Assembly: GCF_902506605.1 (NCBI RefSeq)
Contig: NZ_LR733979.1
Span: forward strand, 2,774,008 to 2,838,007
Reading direction: 5' to 3'
Source: Sphingomonas sp. AX6
GTDB taxonomy: Bacteria; Pseudomonadota; Alphaproteobacteria; Sphingomonadales; Sphingomonadaceae
DNA length: 64,000 nucleotides
Positions 25,117 through 34,265 of this stretch are shown here, one piece after another; the stretch's first letter is position 1, and the number at the start of each line of letters is the position of its first letter. The notes under the pieces were generated by a model. The model saw only the letters and a list, made by a program, of their open reading frames with translations, was not told the DNA's origin and ran no database searches. The translations under genes and the position numbers were made by a program.

Positions 25117-27399
25117 ATGCGCGAAAAGGAATTGCGGCTGGCGCTCGTCTGCTACGGCGGGATCAGCCTGGCCGTGTATATGCACGGCATTACCAAGGAA
25201 ATCTGGCGACTGTCCTCCGCCAGCCGGGCATTCGCCGATGGCGATCCGCCCGCACCGGGCAGCCAGGGCGTCTATCGCGCGCTGCTTCAGGACATTGAGG
25301 ATGAGACCGGCATCCGCCTGCGCGTGCTGATCGACATCATCGCGGGCGCAAGCGCCGGCGGCATCAACGGCGTGTTTTTGGCGCAAGCCATCACCACCGG
25401 CCAGCCGCTTGAGCCGCTGACGCAGATGTGGCTCGACAATGCCGATGCCGACGCGCTGCTCGACCCCGATCAGGCGCCCAAATCGGGCATGACCAAATTC
25501 TGGGCCGCGCCGATCGCGTGGATGGCGGCGAAAAAGGGGATCACTGTCGATGGCACGGTGGACCCGGAGGAACGCGAGGAAGTGCAGGCCAAATTGCTGC
25601 GCTTCGTCCGCTCGCGCTGGTTCGAGCCGCCGTTCGGGGGCAAGCGGCTTCTGAACATGATCCTAGACGCGCTCGACGCGATGGCGAAATCGCCCAAGGC
25701 CAAGCGGCTGCTCCCGAATGGCCAGCCACTCGATCTGTTCGTCACCGTCACCGATTTCGGCGGGCATCCCGAACGACTGCAGCTGAATTCTCCGCCCGAA
25801 GTGGTCGAGACCGAGCACCGCCTGGTCCTGTCCTTCACCGATCATGGCGGTACTCCCGATACGCTCGCACATCCAGCCGAACTCGCCTTCGCGGCGCGCG
25901 CGACGTCGAGCTTTCCCGGCGCCTTTCCTGCCTTCACCGTTGCCGAACTGGACGCGGTCGCCAAGGACCGCAAGATGCGCTGGCCGGGACGCAAGGCGTT
26001 CCTCAGCCGCACCCTGCCGCGCCATTTCTCGATCGGACGGGCGGATCACGCGGCGCTCATCGACGGCTCGGTCCTCGCCAATGCTCCCTTCCGGCCTGCG
26101 ATCGAGGCGCTTCGCGAACGCCCAGCGCATCGCCAGATCGACCGGCGCTTCGTCTATATCGACCCGTCGCCCGGCATGACCTTTGCGCTGCGCAGCAATG
26201 GCGACGAGGCGCCCGGATTCTTCCGTACCGTCATCGGTGCGCTGAGCGAGCTGCCGCGCCACCAGCCGATTCGCGACAATCTCGACGCACTGTCCGAACG
26301 ATCCGAAAAGATCGAACGGATGCTGACCATCCTAGAGCGAATCCGAGAGGAAGTGGAAGCGCAGGTCGAATCGCTGTTCGGTTATACGCTGTTTCTCGAT
26401 TACCCCACGCCCAAGCGGCTGGAGAATTGGCGCAAACGCGCGCAGAATGCGGCCGCGGCCAAGGCGGGATATGGCCACACCGCCTATGCGCTGCTCAAAC
26501 TGGACGGCATCGTCGATCGCACCGCCACCACGCTGAACACCATCGCGGGCAAGCCCGATCATGACGCCTGGCACCGGATACGCGCTCGCGTCGCCGCTGC
26601 GGTCGAGGCACGCGGCGCACACGAATTTTCGGCGAAGTCGTCCAATGCCGCGGCGATCGAGTTCCTGCGCGCGCACGATCTGGGTTTCCGCATCCGGCGT
26701 TTGCGTCTGCTCGCGCGCCGCCTGGCCGAACTCGACGCAACGCATGGCGAGGCCGAGTTGAAGCCGATGCGCGATGCGATTTACGATGCGCTTGCCGCGT
26801 ATCTGGAATGCGAACGATCGGACCGTTATCGCGGGCTCCGCCCCGAGATGAGGGGGATGGACGACGACGCTGCGCCCTTGCTCGACAGGCTGGAGGCGGC
26901 AATGGATCTTCGCCGCCTGGACGATGAAACCGATGCCGCACTGTCGCGCGCGCTGAGCAGCCTGGACAAGGAGCTTCGGCGGCCGATGCTGCTCGCCTAT
27001 CTGGGATTTCCATTCTTCGACATCGCGACGCTGCCGATGCTGCAAGGCGAGGGGCTGGACGAATTCGACCCCATCCGCATCGACCGAATTTCGCCCGACG
27101 ACTGCAACACCATCCGCGCGGGCGGGGCAGCGGCGACATTGAAAGGCATTCAGTTCAACAACTTCGGTGCGTTCTTCAGCCGTGCCTATCGCGAGAACGA
27201 CTATCTCTGGGGACGGCTGCACGGGGCCGATCGGCTGATCGACATCGTGATTTCGACCTTGCCTGACAACACGCCGCTTAAGCCGGGCACCGTCGCCGCT
27301 TTCAAGCGTCGCGCGTTTCATGCCATCCTCGACGAAGAACAGCCCCGGCTGAAAACCGCCGAGCGGCTTATCGCCTCGCTCAGGCTGGAGATCGGCTGA
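25117..27399 (+). CDS. Patatin-like phospholipase with long C-terminal extension (DUF3376-type)
   Basis: A 760-residue protein. The N-terminal patatin part holds CYGGISLAVYMHG near 12-24 (oxyanion loop), the nucleophile elbow GASAGG with S79, and the catalytic aspartate in IDGSVLANAPF near 315. The remaining ~400 residues are mainly helical and belong to the DUF3376-like class seen in actinobacteria and sphingomonads. The family hydrolyses lipids; the specific substrate is not known. No signal peptide. The short gap to the EEP gene suggests co-transcription. Protein is larger than usual patatin lipases (250-350 residues). Confidence 0.88.
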   Translation: MREKELRLALVCYGGISLAVYMHGITKEIWRLSSASRAFADGDPPAPGSQGVYRALLQDIEDETGIRLRVLIDIIAGASAGGINGVFLAQAITTGQPLEPLTQMWLDNADADALLDPDQAPKSGMTKFWAAPIAWMAAKKGITVDGTVDPEEREEVQAKLLRFVRSRWFEPPFGGKRLLNMILDALDAMAKSPKAKRLLPNGQPLDLFVTVTDFGGHPERLQLNSPPEVVETEHRLVLSFTDHGGTPDTLAHPAELAFAARATSSFPGAFPAFTVAELDAVAKDRKMRWPGRKAFLSRTLPRHFSIGRADHAALIDGSVLANAPFRPAIEALRERPAHRQIDRRFVYIDPSPGMTFALRSNGDEAPGFFRTVIGALSELPRHQPIRDNLDALSERSEKIERMLTILERIREEVEAQVESLFGYTLFLDYPTPKRLENWRKRAQNAAAAKAGYGHTAYALLKLDGIVDRTATTLNTIAGKPDHDAWHRIRARVAAAVEARGAHEFSAKSSNAAAIEFLRAHDLGFRIRRLRLLARRLAELDATHGEAELKPMRDAIYDALAAYLECERSDRYRGLRPEMRGMDDDAAPLLDRLEAAMDLRRLDDETDAALSRALSSLDKELRRPMLLAYLGFPFFDIATLPMLQGEGLDEFDPIRIDRISPDDCNTIRAGGAAATLKGIQFNNFGAFFSRAYRENDYLWGRLHGADRLIDIVISTLPDNTPLKPGTVAAFKRRAFHAILDEEQPRLKTAERLIASLRLEIG

Positions 27400-27402
27400 C
27401 GA

Positions 27403-27651
27403 TCAATGCGATCGAATCGCCTTGATCAACTCATCCTTGGTCATGTCCGACCGTCCCTCGATGCCGATTTCCTGGGCTTCATCGTACAGCGCGTCCTTCG
27501 ACCGGTCATCGAGTGTCTTGCCCTTATGGTCGATCGTCCCGGCCGCCTTGGCATTGGCGATCCGCGCGGCCTTCTCCTTCGATTCGCCCTGTCGGCGCAG
27601 GTCTTCGTAGAGTTTGTCGTCCTTGATCTGGGGTCCGTGGTCTTTGGCCAT
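27403..27651 (-). CDS. Small DUF7218-like protein with Rho/SAP-type C-terminal helix pair
   Basis: An 82-residue charged, soluble protein. The N-terminal half is a KEKAARIANAKAAG helix; the C-terminal half is LYDEAQEIGIEGRSDMTKDELIKAIRSH, which has the helix-extended-helix shape of Rho N-terminal or SAP-like domains. Such domains bind nucleic acids. Family members occur beside stress genes, but the role is unknown. The start at 27651 is preferred because the longer frame has no homology and overlaps purF. It is divergent from purF and converges on the patatin gene (gap of 3 bases). Confidence 0.78.
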   Translation of the reverse strand: MAKDHGPQIKDDKLYEDLRRQGESKEKAARIANAKAAGTIDHKGKTLDDRSKDALYDEAQEIGIEGRSDMTKDELIKAIRSH

Positions 27652-27747
27652 CGCGCGGCTCCTTGGCTGAGCTAGCAAAACGCCCAATTCCACATGAGGT
27701 TCAGCCATGTGTGACAAAGGGGGGACAAAGCGGCCAACCCTCCCTAT

Positions 27748-29241
27748 ATGGCCGGTGACTTGGATCACGTGAAGCTGGGCCGCATGCTGACCACCAACCC
27801 ATATGACGACGACAAACTCCGCGAAGAATGCGGCGTGTTCGGGGTATCCGGCGCAGAAGGAGCAGCCGCGCTCGTCGCGCTCGGCCTCCACGCGCTGCAA
27901 CATCGCGGTCAGGAAGCCGTCGGTATTTCCAGCTTCGACGGCCAGCAATTCCACACCCACCGCGCAATGGGTCACGTGGCGGGCAATTTCGACCGGCCAG
28001 AGATCATCGATGCGCTGGCGGGCGATGTCGCCGCGGGCCATGTCCGCTATTCGACCACCGGCGAGACGGCACTTCGCAACGTACAGCCGCTTTATGCCGA
28101 ACTCGCATCGGGCGGGTTCGCGATCGCGCATAACGGCAATATCTCGAACGCGATGCGGTTGCGGCGCGACCTGATTCGGTCAGGATCGATCTTTCAGTCC
28201 ACCAGCGATACCGAGACGATCATCCATCTGGTCGCGACGTCGCATTACCGGACGTTGCTCGACAAGTTCATCGATGCGCTGAAGCGGATCGAAGGCGCCT
28301 ATTCGCTGATCGTGATGACGCCCGAAGGCATGATCGCCTGTCGTGATCCGCTGGGCATCCGGCCGCTGGTGATGGGCAAGCTCGGCGAAAGCGTGATTTT
28401 CGCGTCGGAAACCGTCGCGCTCGACGTGGTTGGGGCGACCTATGAACGCGATGTCGAGCCAGGCGAACTGGTGATCGTCAAGGGCACCGAAGTCCGATCG
28501 ATCCGGCCCTTCGCGGCGCGTCCCGCGCGGCCCTGCATCTTCGAATGGGTGTATTTCTCGCGCCCCGATTCGATTGCGGAAGATCGTTCGGTCTATTCGG
28601 TGCGCAAGGAAATCGGCGCGCAATTGGCGGCCGAATCTCCGGTCGATGCCGATCTGGTGATCCCGGTCCCCGATTCGGGCGTACCCGCCGCAATCGGATA
28701 CGCGCAGGCATCGGGCATCCCGTTCGAACTTGGCATTATCCGGTCGCATTATGTCGGGCGCACCTTCATCCAGCCGGGCGACAAGGTCCGCCATCTGGGC
28801 GTCAAGCTGAAGCACAATGCCAACCGATCGCTGATCGCAGGCAAGCGCGTGATCCTGGTCGACGATTCGATCGTGCGCGGAACTACCAGCCTGAAAATCG
28901 TGCAGATGATGCGCGATGCGGGCGCGGCGGAGGTCCACATGCGGATCGCATCGCCGCCGACGCGGCACAGCTGCTTCTACGGCGTCGATACGCCCGAGCG
29001 CGCCAAGCTGCTTGCCGCCAAGCACGATGTCGGCGGCATGACCGATTTCATCCATGCCGACAGCCTGGCGTTCGTCTCGATCGACGGGCTCTACAAGGCG
29101 CTGGGCCAGCCGGCGCGCGCCGAGCGCGAGCCTGGCTATTGTGACGCCTGCTTCACCGGCGACTACCCCACCCCGCTGACCGATCAGGATGAAACCACCC
29201 AGGTCGATCAGTTCGCAATGCTCGAAGAACGCGTGGGCTGA
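27748..29241 (+). CDS. purF: Amidophosphoribosyltransferase
   Basis: A 497-residue class II glutamine amidotransferase, first enzyme of purine synthesis (PRPP plus glutamine to phosphoribosylamine). The nucleophilic cysteine is C28 in EECGVFGV, so residues before it are a propeptide. The N-terminal Ntn domain has LQHRGQEAVGIS, RYSTTG and AHNGNISN; the PRPP loop VILVDDSIVRGTT is near 369-381. The ATG at 27748 is used, but ATG 27784, 12 codons later, starts at the conserved MLTTNPYDDD and is equally likely. Cysteines near the end (CFYG, CDACF) suggest an iron-sulfur cluster like B. subtilis PurF. Confidence 0.93.
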   Translation: MAGDLDHVKLGRMLTTNPYDDDKLREECGVFGVSGAEGAAALVALGLHALQHRGQEAVGISSFDGQQFHTHRAMGHVAGNFDRPEIIDALAGDVAAGHVRYSTTGETALRNVQPLYAELASGGFAIAHNGNISNAMRLRRDLIRSGSIFQSTSDTETIIHLVATSHYRTLLDKFIDALKRIEGAYSLIVMTPEGMIACRDPLGIRPLVMGKLGESVIFASETVALDVVGATYERDVEPGELVIVKGTEVRSIRPFAARPARPCIFEWVYFSRPDSIAEDRSVYSVRKEIGAQLAAESPVDADLVIPVPDSGVPAAIGYAQASGIPFELGIIRSHYVGRTFIQPGDKVRHLGVKLKHNANRSLIAGKRVILVDDSIVRGTTSLKIVQMMRDAGAAEVHMRIASPPTRHSCFYGVDTPERAKLLAAKHDVGGMTDFIHADSLAFVSIDGLYKALGQPARAEREPGYCDACFTGDYPTPLTDQDETTQVDQFAMLEERVG

Positions 29242-29268
29242 CCCCTTCGCTTACCCACAGGAACTGAG

Positions 29269-29979
29269 ATGACCGACAAGCCCTTTGCCGACCGGATCGC
29301 GCTCGTCACCGGCGCATCGCGCGGGATCGGCGCAGCCACCGCCCTCGCGCTCGGCGCGCGCGGTGCGCATGTCGTACTGACGGCACGCACCGCAGCCGCG
29401 CTCGAGGAAGTCGAGGAGCGCATCCATGACGCTGGCGGATCAGCGACGATCGCACCCCTCGACCTGATCGACGGCGACAGCGTCGCGCGGCTGGCGCAGG
29501 CGGTAACCGAACGCTGGGGCAAGCTCGACATGCTGGTGCTGAACGCCGCGACGCTTGGCCAGCTATCCGCAGTGCCGGCGATCGACATGAAGGAAATGGC
29601 GCGGCTGTTGACCCTCAACGTCAGCGCACAGGCGGCGTTGATCGCGTCGTTCGACGACCTGCTCAAGAAAAGCGGTCGGGGGCGCGTGGTCGGCCTGACC
29701 TCCAGCGTCGGTCGCCGCCCGCGTCCCTATTGGGGCCTATACGGCGCGTCGAAGGCAGCGTTCGACACGCTGCTGTCGAGCTATTCCGAGGAACATCGCG
29801 GTCTGGACAAGGTCCGCGTCGCGATCGTCGATCCCGGGGCGACCCGCACCAAGATGCGCGAGCGCGCCTATCCTGGCGAAGACCCCAACAGCGTGAAACT
29901 GCCGGAGGTCATCGGCGACCGCATCGCCGCGCTGCTGGCCGAGGATTTCCAGACCAGCTATTTCGAACGCGTCGAGTAA
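29269..29979 (+). CDS. SDR family oxidoreductase behind purF
   Basis: A 236-residue classical SDR. TGASRGIG is at residues 14-21, the NAG position reads LVLNAAT, and YGASK gives Y158 and K162. Unlike most, its C-terminus is short and lacks a tetramer motif. It lies 27 bases behind purF and probably shares its transcript. No functional link to purine synthesis is evident; the pairing is commonly seen in sphingomonads. Substrate unknown. Confidence 0.86.
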   Translation: MTDKPFADRIALVTGASRGIGAATALALGARGAHVVLTARTAAALEEVEERIHDAGGSATIAPLDLIDGDSVARLAQAVTERWGKLDMLVLNAATLGQLSAVPAIDMKEMARLLTLNVSAQAALIASFDDLLKKSGRGRVVGLTSSVGRRPRPYWGLYGASKAAFDTLLSSYSEEHRGLDKVRVAIVDPGATRTKMRERAYPGEDPNSVKLPEVIGDRIAALLAEDFQTSYFERVE

Positions 29980-30108
29980 GCTCCTCCCCGGCACGGGGAG
30001 GGGGACCATCCGAAGGATGGTGGAGGGGGCGGGCCTCAGAAGCTGCGCTGCGTGGCACGCCCCCTCCGTCAGCACTTCGTGCTGCCACCTCCCCGTACCG
30101 GGGAGGAA
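29980..30108. repeat. Long inverted repeat, second copy
   Basis: Same family as 24271-24390: paired CTCCCC..GGGGAG stems at both ends and CGCCCCCTCCGTCAG in the middle. It separates the convergent SDR and serine hydrolase genes and likely forms a transcript end for both. Confidence 0.8.
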
Positions 30109-31329
30109 TTACTGCCCAGCCGCCGCCATCAATTCACTCACGAACTTCAACCGCGGCATCGTCAGGTCAGTCCCCGTCGCCCGCGGCCACGCGCTGACGA
30201 TCGCGACGACGGTCCTCGTCTTCGGATCGACCGTGATCGACTGCCCGAAAATCCCCTGCCCGCCATACATCTCGCCGGGATAGGTCCACCACTGATAGCC
30301 ATAGCCGAACCCGGCGGCGTTCAGCGTCACATGCGCCCGCGTCGCCTCCGCGATCCAGCCCTCGGGCACCAGCCCCGCGCCGCCCTCCAGCGCGAACTGA
30401 CCCATCCGCGCATAATCGCGCAACGACACCGACAGACAGCAGCCCGACACTTCCTGACCGCTGGGGTCGGTCATCCAGAAGGCATCGGCCTCCATGCCAT
30501 ACGGCTTCCAGATCTTTTCGCTCAGATAAGTCGCGATCGACCGATCGCCGATGGCGTTCGACACCAGTACGCCGATCAAATTGGTCTCGCCGGTCTTGTA
30601 CACGAACTTTTCGCCCGGCGTCGTCTCGCGCGGCAGCGTCCGCATGTAGGCGACGGTCGCGTCCATCCCTGCGGGCGCGGGCGTGGCGTACATGCGCGCG
30701 ACGTCCGAATTGGGGTCGGTGTAACTCTCGTTCCATTTCACGCCCGACGTCATCGTCAGCAGTTGCGCGATGGTCACCCCGTCATAGCCGGAGCCCGCCA
30801 GTTCGGGAATGTAGCGCGTCACCGGCTCGTCCACCGACTGGATGAAGCCGTCCTTGATCGCTGCGCCGACCAGCGTCGAGGTGAAGGATTTGGCGACCGA
30901 AAAGCTGGTCCAGCGCCCCTCGCGCCCAAAGCCCAGACCGTAGCGTTCGAGCCGAACGCGACCGTCCTGAAGCACGATCAGTCCGGCGACGTTGTTGGCC
31001 TTCATATAGGCATCGATGGTCGCGCCATCGACCGGCAGCGGCACACCTGCGGGTAGCGCTTTCACCCGCGATCCTGCCTCCACGACATAACCGGGAAAGA
31101 TTTTTTCCATGTTGCGAAAATTGCGTTCGCGGGTCGGCTGGTCCCAGAACAGAATTTCCGAGCCGACCTGCTGCATCCGCGCCATGTCGCCCGGCGCGAC
31201 GGTCATTGCGGTGGAGACGACTGCATCCTTCGCGACCGGATAGCCCTGGGGCGAAACCGTCTGCGTCTCCGCCGCGCATCCCGCCAGCATTACGATCGCG
31301 GCGATCCCGCCGAGCAGCCCTGCGCGCAT
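30109..31329 (-). CDS. Serine hydrolase lipoprotein, class C beta-lactamase fold
   Basis: A 406-residue protein with a lipoprotein signal: the lipobox LAGC ends at C18. The S-x-x-K motif is S144-V-A-K147 (SFSVAKSF), the catalytic pair of penicillin-binding proteins and class C beta-lactamases. The usual Y-x-N is not evident, and the end contains GQGIFGQS near 370. Such proteins are often esterases or D-amino peptidases. The start at 31329 follows from the signal peptide; upstream extension overlaps the methyltransferase gene. Five bases separate the two genes, so they are likely co-transcribed. Confidence 0.85.
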   Translation of the reverse strand: MRAGLLGGIAAIVMLAGCAAETQTVSPQGYPVAKDAVVSTAMTVAPGDMARMQQVGSEILFWDQPTRERNFRNMEKIFPGYVVEAGSRVKALPAGVPLPVDGATIDAYMKANNVAGLIVLQDGRVRLERYGLGFGREGRWTSFSVAKSFTSTLVGAAIKDGFIQSVDEPVTRYIPELAGSGYDGVTIAQLLTMTSGVKWNESYTDPNSDVARMYATPAPAGMDATVAYMRTLPRETTPGEKFVYKTGETNLIGVLVSNAIGDRSIATYLSEKIWKPYGMEADAFWMTDPSGQEVSGCCLSVSLRDYARMGQFALEGGAGLVPEGWIAEATRAHVTLNAAGFGYGYQWWTYPGEMYGGQGIFGQSITVDPKTRTVVAIVSAWPRATGTDLTMPRLKFVSELMAAAGQ

Positions 31330-31334
31330 TCCCC

Positions 31335-32594
31335 TCACCCCTTTTTCACCAGCGTCACCTGAGCCACGTCGATCGCGCCGCCCCGGAACCCGCCTTCGCA
31401 ATACATCAGATAGTAACGCCAAAGCTCGCGGAATGCGTTGTCGAATGCAACCGGTATCCGCCCCTCACGATCTGCCGCATCGAACGCTTCGCGCCACTGC
31501 CGCAGCGTCTCGGCATAGTCCGCGCCGAAATGATGCGCGTCGGTCCATTCCAGCCCGTTCGCCTCGGCAATCCGGCGAAAGCGGCTTTCCGAAATCAGCA
31601 GGCCGCCGGGAAAGACATAGGTCTGGATGAAATCGACGTTCGCGGCGTAATGCTCGAAAATCGCATCGTCGATCGCGATATACTGGATTGCCGCGTGACC
31701 ACCGGGTTTTAGGACGCGTGCGATCGTTTGCAGGTAAACGGGCCAATATTCCTGGCCCACCGCCTCGACCATCTCGATGCTGGCGACCGCGTCGTAGCTG
31801 CCCACGACATCGCGGTAGTCGGTCAGTTCGACCGCGACTCCCGACAATCCCGCCGCGGCCATCCGCGCCTCGACATGACGCTTTTGCTCCTCGGCAAGCG
31901 TCAGCGCGTGGACCCGACGCCCGCCCCGCGCGGCGGTTTCTGCGAATGAGCCCCAGCCGCATCCGATCTCCAAAATCGTGTCGCCGGGTTCGGTCGCGGT
32001 ACGATCGAGGATTGCGTCCAGCTTTGCCTGCTGCGCCGCTTCGAGCGATTGCTCACCGGAAAACAAGGCGCTCGAATAGGTCAGCGTCGGATCGAGCCAT
32101 TCGCGGTAGAAATCATTCCCCAGATCATAATGATAGGCGATGTTGCGCCGCGATCCCGCCTTGTCGTTCCGCCGCAACCGGTGCGCCAGCCGGCGGAACA
32201 CGCGGGTCGCCGGGCTCGCACGCCCCAGCAATGCCAGCGTCGTGCGGTTGAGCGTGAAAATCTCGAACAACGGCACCGGATCGGGCGAGGACCAGTCGCC
32301 CCGCGCCCAGGCCTCATACCATCCGGCAGAGCCGCCTGCGGCCAGGCTGATGAGCGCGCGCCAGCTTCGTAGGTGGACGATCGGATGCGGCCCCGGCCTT
32401 CGCCCGCCGAGCAGCCGCGTGGTGCCATCGGGCAGGCTCGCCTCGATCGCACCGTCGACGATCGCGGCGTCCATCCGGTCGAGGAAACTGAGGAATAGCG
32501 CGGCGAACGGATTGAGCAGGCGATCGATCGCCCGCGCGCGATGCCCGCGCGGCGAGACGACCCGGCGTCCGCGATTGCCACGTTCGATATTCAC
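31335..32594 (-). CDS. Cyclopropane-fatty-acyl-phospholipid synthase family methyltransferase
   Basis: A 419-residue SAM-dependent methyltransferase of the CFA/mycolic-acid family. The N-terminal domain is typical (GDWSSPDPVPLFEIF, YHYDLGNDFYREWLD), the SAM loop is ILEIGCGWGSF near 205-215, and SIEMVEAVG and YVFPGG follow. The end has WRYYLMYCEGGFRGG. It methylates unsaturated fatty acids in membrane phospholipids. A GTG at 32594 is used; the longer ATG frame would begin by translating the intergenic repeat (DSRLRGNDG) and is rejected. Soluble or peripheral membrane enzyme. Confidence 0.87.
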   Translation of the reverse strand: MNIERGNRGRRVVSPRGHRARAIDRLLNPFAALFLSFLDRMDAAIVDGAIEASLPDGTTRLLGGRRPGPHPIVHLRSWRALISLAAGGSAGWYEAWARGDWSSPDPVPLFEIFTLNRTTLALLGRASPATRVFRRLAHRLRRNDKAGSRRNIAYHYDLGNDFYREWLDPTLTYSSALFSGEQSLEAAQQAKLDAILDRTATEPGDTILEIGCGWGSFAETAARGGRRVHALTLAEEQKRHVEARMAAAGLSGVAVELTDYRDVVGSYDAVASIEMVEAVGQEYWPVYLQTIARVLKPGGHAAIQYIAIDDAIFEHYAANVDFIQTYVFPGGLLISESRFRRIAEANGLEWTDAHHFGADYAETLRQWREAFDAADREGRIPVAFDNAFRELWRYYLMYCEGGFRGGAIDVAQVTLVKKG

Positions 32595-32612
32595 TGACGA
32601 CCCACCCCACCC

Positions 32613-32684
32613 GTCATTCCCGCGAAGGCGGGAATCCATAACCTATGTCGGAACATATGGATTCCCGCCTTCGCGGGAATGACG
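32613..32684. repeat. Inverted repeat (GTCATTCCCGCGAAGGCGGGAAT family)
   Basis: GTCATTCCCGCGAAGGCGGGAATCC and its reverse complement lie head to head with 26 bases between. A second copy is at 34171-34243. This is a widely distributed REP-like motif of sphingomonads and other bacteria. It sits upstream of the methyltransferase and downstream of the photolyase. Confidence 0.85.
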
Positions 32685-32744
32685 ATGAGCAGCGTTGGCA
32701 TCCCGTCCCTAATGCACTGCATTCGTCTCACCGCAAGCTTTCGC

Positions 32745-34118
32745 TCACTTCACTTTCGCATAAGCCGCCAGCGCCCGCTCGCGCCCTTCGCGGTGGCCGA
32801 TGACTTTGGCCGGATAATCCTTCGGACGACACCCATGCTCGTCGGGATCGTGGATCACTGCGTCCGATAGTTTCGCCAGCTCCGGCACCCATTCGCGAAT
32901 ATAATCGCCCGCGTCGAATTTCTCCGATTGCGACAGCGGCGCCATGATCCGGCTGAACATATTGGAATCGATTCCGGTCCCCGCGACCCATTGCCAGTTG
33001 ACCGCGTTCGATCCGTAATCAGCATCGACCAACGTGTCCCAGAACCATTGTTCGCCATGACGCCAATCGATCAGCAAATGTTTGATCAGGAACGATGCGG
33101 CGATCATCCGCACCCGGTTGTGCATCCAGCCGGTCGTCCAGAGTTGCCGCATACCGGCGTCCACAATCGGATATCCGGTGCGCCCCTGCTTCCATGCCGC
33201 GAAATCGCCTTTCGCTTCGCGCAAGTCGCGCCACGGCAGCGGATCGAACCGGTCGCGCGCGTTTTTCGATGCGTATTCGGGAAATTGCAGGATCACGTTC
33301 TGCGCATAATCGCGCCAGCCAATCTCGCCCAGAAACACATCGACCGATCCGCCTGCCTTCATCGTCCGGTGCCAGACATAGGCGGGCGACACCTCGCCGA
33401 AATGGAGATGCGGCGACAGGCGCGAACTCCCCTCGACGGATGGCAGGTTGCGGGTCGCGTCATAGTCCGCCGCTTCACTTACGAAATCATCGACCCGCGC
33501 TCGCGCCCCGTCCTCGCCCGGAGACCATTCCTGGGCGAACCCTGTCGCCCAGTCGGGCTTGGTCGGCAGCAAATCCCAATCGGCCAGCGTGTCCGATTTG
33601 GGCCAGGAGGACGGCGCTGGGATATCGCGCGGTCGATTGGCCGGATCGGGCGGCGGCATATGCTCTTTCAGTGCCCGCCAGAACGGCGTGTAGATCTTGT
33701 ACGGATCGCCGCTCCCGGTCGTCACCGAACCCGGCGGCAACAAGTAATTCCCGTCATGGCAAACCAGATCAAGCGCCTGTGCCACGGCACGCTCGGCATT
33801 GCGCCACCATGGCTCGTAATGCCGGATGCAATGGACGCGCGTCGTCCCGACGTCATCGGCCAGTTCGCCAAGCACCGTATCGGATTTCCCACGCCGCAGG
33901 ATCAGCCGCGATCCCTTGTCGCGCAGCGCCGCACCGAGACTGGCGAGACTGTGATGCAGCCACCACCGAGACGCGCCGCCCATCTTGCGATGCTTGGGGG
34001 TATCGTCGTCGAGGATATAGACCGGGACCACGGGCCCTTCCGACGCGGCAGCGATCAATGCGGCTTGATCCGATAAGCGAAGGTCGCGGCGAAACCAGAG
34101 AATAGTGGGGGTGGTCAT
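32745..34118 (-). CDS. phrB: Deoxyribodipyrimidine photo-lyase
   Basis: A 457-residue class I cryptochrome/photolyase that repairs pyrimidine dimers with blue light. N-terminal photolyase domain begins TILWFRRDLRLSDQAALIAA; C-terminal FAD domain has the typical GRTGYPIVDAGMRQLWTTGWMHNR, DWRHGEQWFWDTLVDAD and NWQWVAGTG. The tryptophan chain for electron transfer is present in the region 300-390. Length matches the family. It is flanked by repeats on both sides. Likely light-protective together with the membrane-modifying methyltransferase downstream (context only). Confidence 0.94.
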   Translation of the reverse strand: MTTPTILWFRRDLRLSDQAALIAAASEGPVVPVYILDDDTPKHRKMGGASRWWLHHSLASLGAALRDKGSRLILRRGKSDTVLGELADDVGTTRVHCIRHYEPWWRNAERAVAQALDLVCHDGNYLLPPGSVTTGSGDPYKIYTPFWRALKEHMPPPDPANRPRDIPAPSSWPKSDTLADWDLLPTKPDWATGFAQEWSPGEDGARARVDDFVSEAADYDATRNLPSVEGSSRLSPHLHFGEVSPAYVWHRTMKAGGSVDVFLGEIGWRDYAQNVILQFPEYASKNARDRFDPLPWRDLREAKGDFAAWKQGRTGYPIVDAGMRQLWTTGWMHNRVRMIAASFLIKHLLIDWRHGEQWFWDTLVDADYGSNAVNWQWVAGTGIDSNMFSRIMAPLSQSEKFDAGDYIREWVPELAKLSDAVIHDPDEHGCRPKDYPAKVIGHREGRERALAAYAKVK

Positions 34119-34170
34119 GTCCGATAGAAGCCCGTTACTTTGGACTTGTTCCAGCCGTCCGCATTAAGCC

Positions 34171-34243
34171 CGTCATTCCCGCGAAGGCGGGAATCCATTA
34201 GCGCCGACATGGGTTATGGATTCCCGCCTTCGCGGGAATGACG
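34171..34243. repeat. Inverted repeat (GTCATTCCCGCGAAGGCGGGAAT family), second copy
   Basis: Same pair of arms as 32613-32684, spaced by about 24 bases, between the photolyase start and the KorB stop. With the first copy it brackets the photolyase gene. Confidence 0.85.
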
Positions 34244-34265
34244 CTTGACCCCAGCAATCCGCGGA

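Noticed and set aside
32594..32639. Earlier ATG for the CFA-synthase-like gene
   Set aside because: The extra residues (DSRLRGNDG) are translated from the intergenic palindromic repeat.
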